64,000 bases of DNA. Origin: Richelia sp. SL_2_1. Lineage in GTDB: Bacteria > Cyanobacteriota > Cyanobacteriia > Cyanobacteriales > Nostocaceae. The stretch covers positions 1 to 64,000 of the forward strand of contig JAAUSO010000005.1 in NCBI GenBank assembly GCA_012033205.1. The letters run 5' to 3'. Position 1 is the stretch's first letter, and each line of letters starts with the position of its first letter. The notes under the pieces were generated by a model, which worked only from the letters and a program-made list of their open reading frames with translations, had not been told where the DNA came from and searched no databases. The position numbers and the translations under genes were made by a program. Shown in pieces: positions 60,284-64,000 of this stretch.

Positions 60284-60979
60284 CTAAAAATTAAATGTTA
60301 AATAAATACCCGCTTCAAGATTATCGCTGTTATACAGCGTTACATTAACTATCCTGTCTACAAAATCAGTCACACCCGGATTGTAACTTAATAGTAATCC
60401 TTTATCTATCTTCCAGAAGCGCAAGGTGGATTCCCAATTATGAGATTTTTCTTGAAAAAATTCTTCACTTAAGCTAGTGAGTTGAACGCAAAGAGATTTA
60501 TCGTACTTACTACTTACAATTATATCAGTCGCCATTGAAAGGTCGGCAATATATCTTTTTACAACAGTACCTCCACGACGTTCAATATTATTTACAATAG
60601 ATGCAATTAAATCAGCGTCTTGAGCAGAAAATTCACCAGACATTAACTTTTGTCTCCAAATATAAAATTTAGAGTCATTTTCGTTGAGCCATTTAGGGAA
60701 TAAGTAGCTGTACCAAAATTTCAAACTCGGTTTGAGAGCATTAAAAGCTGCTTGCTGTTCTTCGTAGGTTGGTAAAGATTGAACTCTCAGCCAAGCTTCA
60801 GCATCTCTTATTACTTGTTCTAAAAACAAAATTACAAATTTTTTTGCAGTTAAGGAACCAGGTTTTAAGTCTTTTACCCAACGGTTTATTTCATCTAATC
60901 TGCTTGCTAAATTTGGGTCTACTGTAGATGCTTCCCTTATCAAATATTTTAACCTATTTTTGATATCTTTTGCTTGCAA
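60284..60979 (-). CDS. hypothetical protein, 231 residues
   Basis: A soluble protein of helices in the first half (IKNRLKYLIREASTVDPNLASRLDEINRWVKDLKPGSLTAKKFVILFLEQVIRDAEAWLRV) and mixed strands in the second (RGGTVVKRYIADLSMATDIIVSSKYDKSLCVQLTSLSEEFFQEKSHNWESTLRFWKIDKGLLLSYNPG), ending NLEAGIYLTFNF. No family recognised. The frame starts at a TTG; a GAGGG lies ~12 nt upstream, and an out-of-frame ATG lies between them, so the start is uncertain. The second half loosely resembles nuclease-like cores, not enough to name. Confidence 0.6.
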   Translation of the reverse strand: MQAKDIKNRLKYLIREASTVDPNLASRLDEINRWVKDLKPGSLTAKKFVILFLEQVIRDAEAWLRVQSLPTYEEQQAAFNALKPSLKFWYSYLFPKWLNENDSKFYIWRQKLMSGEFSAQDADLIASIVNNIERRGGTVVKRYIADLSMATDIIVSSKYDKSLCVQLTSLSEEFFQEKSHNWESTLRFWKIDKGLLLSYNPGVTDFVDRIVNVTLYNSDNLEAGIYLTFNF

Positions 60980-61162
60980 AAAATCATATCCCTCGCATCA
61001 TAAAGTTAGATTTAGCTTTCCGATTCTATTAACTATACAAGTGGTCAAGCCTTGAGTATTTATTTGATTGTTTATTTAATGATTTATTTATATATTTACT
61101 CCACTAATCTCTACTCCCTACTTAAACTAAATGTTGGCACAAGTGCTTATATAAAGATAAGG

Positions 61163-61196
61163 TAAAAACGGTGCGTTAGGCAATACCAAACGCACC
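61163..61196 (-). terminator. Rho-independent terminator of lysS
   Basis: On the minus strand GGTGCGTT ... AACGCACC followed by GTTTTTACC, starting 8 nt after the lysS stop. The stem resembles the REP-like palindrome at 20345-20380. Confidence 0.7.
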
Positions 61197-61203
61197 TAAA
61201 ATA

Positions 61204-62730
61204 TTATGGAGTAGGGTTTGCTGATTCAGGTTTTTCTGGCTTGAGTAGGGGAAAGGCGATAACGTCGCGGATACTTGCCGAATCAGTCAATAACATCACC
61301 AATCGATCGATACCAATACCCAAACCACCAGTAGGAGGCATCCCGTATTCTAAAGCGGTGAGGAAATCTTCATCAACTCCTTGGGCTTCTAAATCACCAG
61401 CGGCTTTTTTAGCTGCTTGTGCTTCTAAACGCTGACGTTGATCGATGGGATCGGTAAGTTCGGAAAAACTATTAGCAGTTTCTCTGCCGACCATATATAA
61501 TTCAAATCGTTCTACTAAACCGGGTTTAGAACGATGAGGTTTTGCTAAAGGTGAAATTTCAACGGGGAAATCAGTTACGAATATCGGTTGAATTAGATTT
61601 TCTTCTACTTTTTGTTCAAAGACTGCATTGAGAAGTTTACCTATAGAAGGGCAATCATCTATACCTTCAATCTCAGCATTTTTACAGGCAGATTTAGCTT
61701 CATCTAAATTTTGGCATTTCTCAAAATCAACACCAGAATATTCTTTAACTAAATCATGCATCGTTGCTCGCTTCCAAGGAGGAGTTAAATCAACTTCAGT
61801 TCCTTGGTAATTAATTTTCAGCGTGCCGATAACTTCTTCACTGACAGTAGTAATAATACCTTCCGTCAAATCCATCATATCGTTGTAATCGGCATAAGCT
61901 TGGTAAAGTTCAATGCTGGTAAATTCCGGATTGTGACGGGTAGAAATTCCCTCATTGCGGAAAATTCGTCCTAATTCAAAAACTTTTTCAAACCCACCGA
62001 CAATTAACCGCTTCAAATGAAGTTCGGTAGCAATGCGTAAATACAGCTGCATTTCCAGCGTATTGTGGTAAGTGATAAAGGGACGTGCATCCGCCCCCCC
62101 CGCTTCACTTTGCATTACCGGAGTTTCAATTTCAATAAATCCCCGCTCATCTAAATAGCGACGAATTCCAGCAGTAATCAAAGCTCGACGACGAAAAGTT
62201 TGCCGCACCTCTGGGTTAACAATCAAATCAACATAACGCTGACGATAACGTTTTGTAATATCAGTTAATCCATGCCATTTGTCGGGTAAAGGCAATAGGG
62301 ATTTAGTCAGCACAGCATATTGCCGAACGTAAACCGATAATTCCCCCTTTTCAGTCCGTTTAATAGTTCCTTTAGCTCCGAGAATATCGCCGATATCAGT
62401 CAGCTGCTTTAAATTCTGGAAAGCCGCAGCATCAACATCAGCCATACTTTCAGAAATCCGCTTCTTTTCTAAATAAAGCTGAATAGTTCCAGTTTCATCC
62501 TGTAAAGTGAAAAAAGCCAACTTACCCATGACACGACGAGCCATAATTCGCCCGGCGATAGCTACTTCAATGTCAGCAACTTCTTCACCGTTAGCTAAAT
62601 CGGCGAATTTTTCTTGTAACTCAGCAGCATGATGAGTTATTTCCCAACTATAAGCATAGGGATTCATCCCCTGCTGTCGTAACTGTTCTACTTTTTCTAG
62701 CCTGGTGGCACGGATATCTTCTTCCGACAT
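61204..62730 (-). CDS. lysS: lysyl-tRNA synthetase (class II)
   Basis: 508 residues. N-terminal OB-fold anticodon-binding domain ([39 protein letters not shown], about 50-90). Catalytic core with motif 1 ([21 protein letters not shown]), motif 2 ([36 protein letters not shown]), and motif 3 ([26 protein letters not shown]). Cytosolic; charges tRNA-Lys. ATG start. Confidence 0.97.
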   Translation of the reverse strand: MSEEDIRATRLEKVEQLRQQGMNPYAYSWEITHHAAELQEKFADLANGEEVADIEVAIAGRIMARRVMGKLAFFTLQDETGTIQLYLEKKRISESMADVDAAAFQNLKQLTDIGDILGAKGTIKRTEKGELSVYVRQYAVLTKSLLPLPDKWHGLTDITKRYRQRYVDLIVNPEVRQTFRRRALITAGIRRYLDERGFIEIETPVMQSEAGGADARPFITYHNTLEMQLYLRIATELHLKRLIVGGFEKVFELGRIFRNEGISTRHNPEFTSIELYQAYADYNDMMDLTEGIITTVSEEVIGTLKINYQGTEVDLTPPWKRATMHDLVKEYSGVDFEKCQNLDEAKSACKNAEIEGIDDCPSIGKLLNAVFEQKVEENLIQPIFVTDFPVEISPLAKPHRSKPGLVERFELYMVGRETANSFSELTDPIDQRQRLEAQAAKKAAGDLEAQGVDEDFLTALEYGMPPTGGLGIGIDRLVMLLTDSASIRDVIAFPLLKPEKPESANPTP

Positions 62731-63194
62731 GGTTTACGAACTTACGAACGGCAAGCTTTCATTATAATTCTCTGCTCGCATTGTACATTGAGAATAATTG
62801 GGATCGGCTTTTTCAATAGGATTGTAAATTATAGCAAATTTCAGTTGAGTCCAATACACTAAAACCTCACCCCCTTCCCCTCTCCTAATATACGGAGAGG
62901 GGTGCCCGGAGGGCGGGGTGAGGTAAAATTTGTATTTCACCCAAGTGAAAACCGCTATAAGTATTTGTGCAAAATAAATTAAACATTTCGTTGGGGAGGG
63001 AAAAGGGAAGAGTCAGGGCTTATATAACTCACGAGTAATTATGTAAATAATGCAAGCCTAACTACTTAACGTGAGTTCGAGTCGAACATCACATTGTATT
63101 TTTTATATCTTTAAACTCGAAAATAATTAAGTAATAATTCGATAACTTATGCCGACAAACTATGAAAGCTAAGTTACAAATATAAATTATTACT
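62731..63194. other. divergent intergenic region with MITE copy 3
   Basis: 464 bp between divergent lysS and the SDH-type protease gene, containing the inverted MITE-like element at 62830-62959 and otherwise featureless AT-rich DNA. Confidence 0.55.
62830..62959 (-). mobile_element. 130-bp MITE-like element, copy 3 (inverted)
   Basis: Reverse-oriented copy with ends TATAGCAAATTTCAGTTGAG and AAGTGAAAACCGCTATA and the GC-rich core GGGTGCCCGGAGGGCGGGGT. Confidence 0.8.
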
Positions 63195-64000
63195 ATGGAA
63201 AACAAAAAGCAATTAATCAGATGCGTTGAGTTTGTTTCAGAAGAACTTGATGCAGATGTTTTTCTATATAGTGCTGAAATTACAGATTTAAATGCTGATA
63301 CATTAATTAATGAAATCAAAGAAACATCACCAAAAAGAGATAATATAGTCTTGATATTAACTACTTACGGTGGTGACCCAGATGCAGCTTTTAGAATTGC
63401 TCGCTATATAAAGAGAAAATATCAGAAATTTACTTTATTTGTATTTGGTTCTTGTAAAAGTGCTGGTACTTTATTAGCATTGGGAGCAGATGAAATAGTC
63501 ATGTCCGACTTTGGTGAATTAGGTCCTCTTGATGTCCAAGTTACCAAAGATGATGATTTTAGAAGTGAGTCTGTATTAGATATCCAACAAGCATTATCTG
63601 TAATTGGCTCCCAAGCTTTTGAAATGTTTGAAAGTTATTTATTAAAGTTAATTTCGGGTACTCAAGCCCTAATAACTACAAGAACAGCAGCAGATATTGC
63701 CAGTTCTATGGCTGTGAATTTATTATCCCCGATTTCCAGTCAAATTGACCCGCTAAGATTAGGTGAAATGAATAGATTGATGAATATTGCTTTAGCTTAC
63801 GGTCAAAGATTAAAGCCGGAAAGTATTGAAGTCATCAAAAACCTCATTTATAACTATCCTTCTCATAGTTTTGTCATCGACTATGAAGAAGCCAAAAAAT
63901 TATTCTCTGATGTCAGAGAACCAATGGATTTAGAATATGAATTGGAAGAAATGATATTACCTTTGGTACGAAAGCCTTCATCTCAAGAAATAATTTTGAA
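63195..64000 (+). CDS. SDH-type (Clp-fold) serine protease, 3' partial
   Basis: ATG at 63195; the frame stays open to the window edge, so only the first ~268 residues are seen. It begins MENKKQLIRCVEFVSEELDAD and has a Clp/crotonase-like fold pattern: LILTTYGGDPDAAFRIARYIKR, then the nucleophile motif FGSCKSAGTLLALGADEIVMS with Ser in KSAG, and SDFGELGPLDVQVTKDDDFR, followed by helices (SQAFEMFESYLLKLISG). This matches the serine dehydrogenase proteinase (SDH_sah) family. Not membrane-bound in the visible part. Such proteases occur both as housekeeping genes and in defence islands; the window ends before the context can be judged. Confidence 0.8.
   Translation, partial: MENKKQLIRCVEFVSEELDADVFLYSAEITDLNADTLINEIKETSPKRDNIVLILTTYGGDPDAAFRIARYIKRKYQKFTLFVFGSCKSAGTLLALGADEIVMSDFGELGPLDVQVTKDDDFRSESVLDIQQALSVIGSQAFEMFESYLLKLISGTQALITTRTAADIASSMAVNLLSPISSQIDPLRLGEMNRLMNIALAYGQRLKPESIEVIKNLIYNYPSHSFVIDYEEAKKLFSDVREPMDLEYELEEMILPLVRKPSSQEIIL

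Overview
The window is chromosomal DNA of a filamentous cyanobacterium, most likely heterocyst-forming (Nostocales). Supporting signs: many GCGATCGC (HIP1) palindromes on both strands; numerous arrays of short tandem heptamers (STRRs) and hairpin repeats typical of these genomes; cyanobacterium-type proteins (SigC, FurA, CRR7, CCB1, DUF3155, DUF3598, DUF2839, DUF2854, DUF3611, DUF3493, SLH-domain surface proteins, PEP-CTERM); and a cobN / peptidoglycan-binding protein / furA / sigC gene order that matches what I recall from Anabaena sp. PCC 7120. The DNA is visibly AT-rich. I see no rRNA, CRISPR array, complete insertion sequence or prophage; one tRNA (Thr-CGT) is present.

Layout. 0-16 kb: a DUF39 sulfur-metabolism protein, SdhA, a small membrane protein, a GH13 glycosidase, a frameshifted cobN, a peptidoglycan-binding protein convergent with furA, sigC, gpsA and an aminotransferase. 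16-24 kb: a cell-surface block with a large IgGFc-binding/cadherin/RTX-like exoprotein, a PEP-CTERM protein and two paralogous secreted proteins, one with SLH domains. 24-32 kb: a GAF histidine kinase, DUF3155, CCB1, a PadR regulator, a candidate ncRNA, DUF3611, serS, then rseP-nth-rpsN. 32-47 kb: aat, a duplicated intergenic segment, DUF3598, ftsX, a pentapeptide-repeat membrane protein, a beta-helix/SLH protein, tRNA-Thr, a REC-GGDEF protein, CRR7, a frameshifted DUF2854 gene, a CheY-like regulator and ppk1. 47-53.4 kb: a four-gene minus-strand cluster (two secreted proteins, a PapD-like chaperone, an usher-like beta-barrel protein) that looks like a chaperone-usher surface-fibre locus. 54-64 kb: a frameshifted histidine kinase, a DUF2267-like protein, a TPR protein, a SigG-like ECF sigma factor, a VOC-like membrane protein, two unrecognised genes, lysS and, running off the end, an SDH/Clp-fold serine protease.

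The most notable features are: the chaperone-usher-like cluster with an atypical usher; three interrupted genes, two of which lack one T in a poly-T run; repeat DNA carried in frame inside three reading frames (cobN, the usher and the histidine kinase); a 130-bp MITE-like element in three copies, one nested inside another repeat; a composite STRR-bounded element in two copies; a 288-bp duplication carrying two convergent gene ends; and STRR arrays that repeatedly start at stop codons. All functional calls rest on reading the translated sequence and remembered family signatures; no database search was run.
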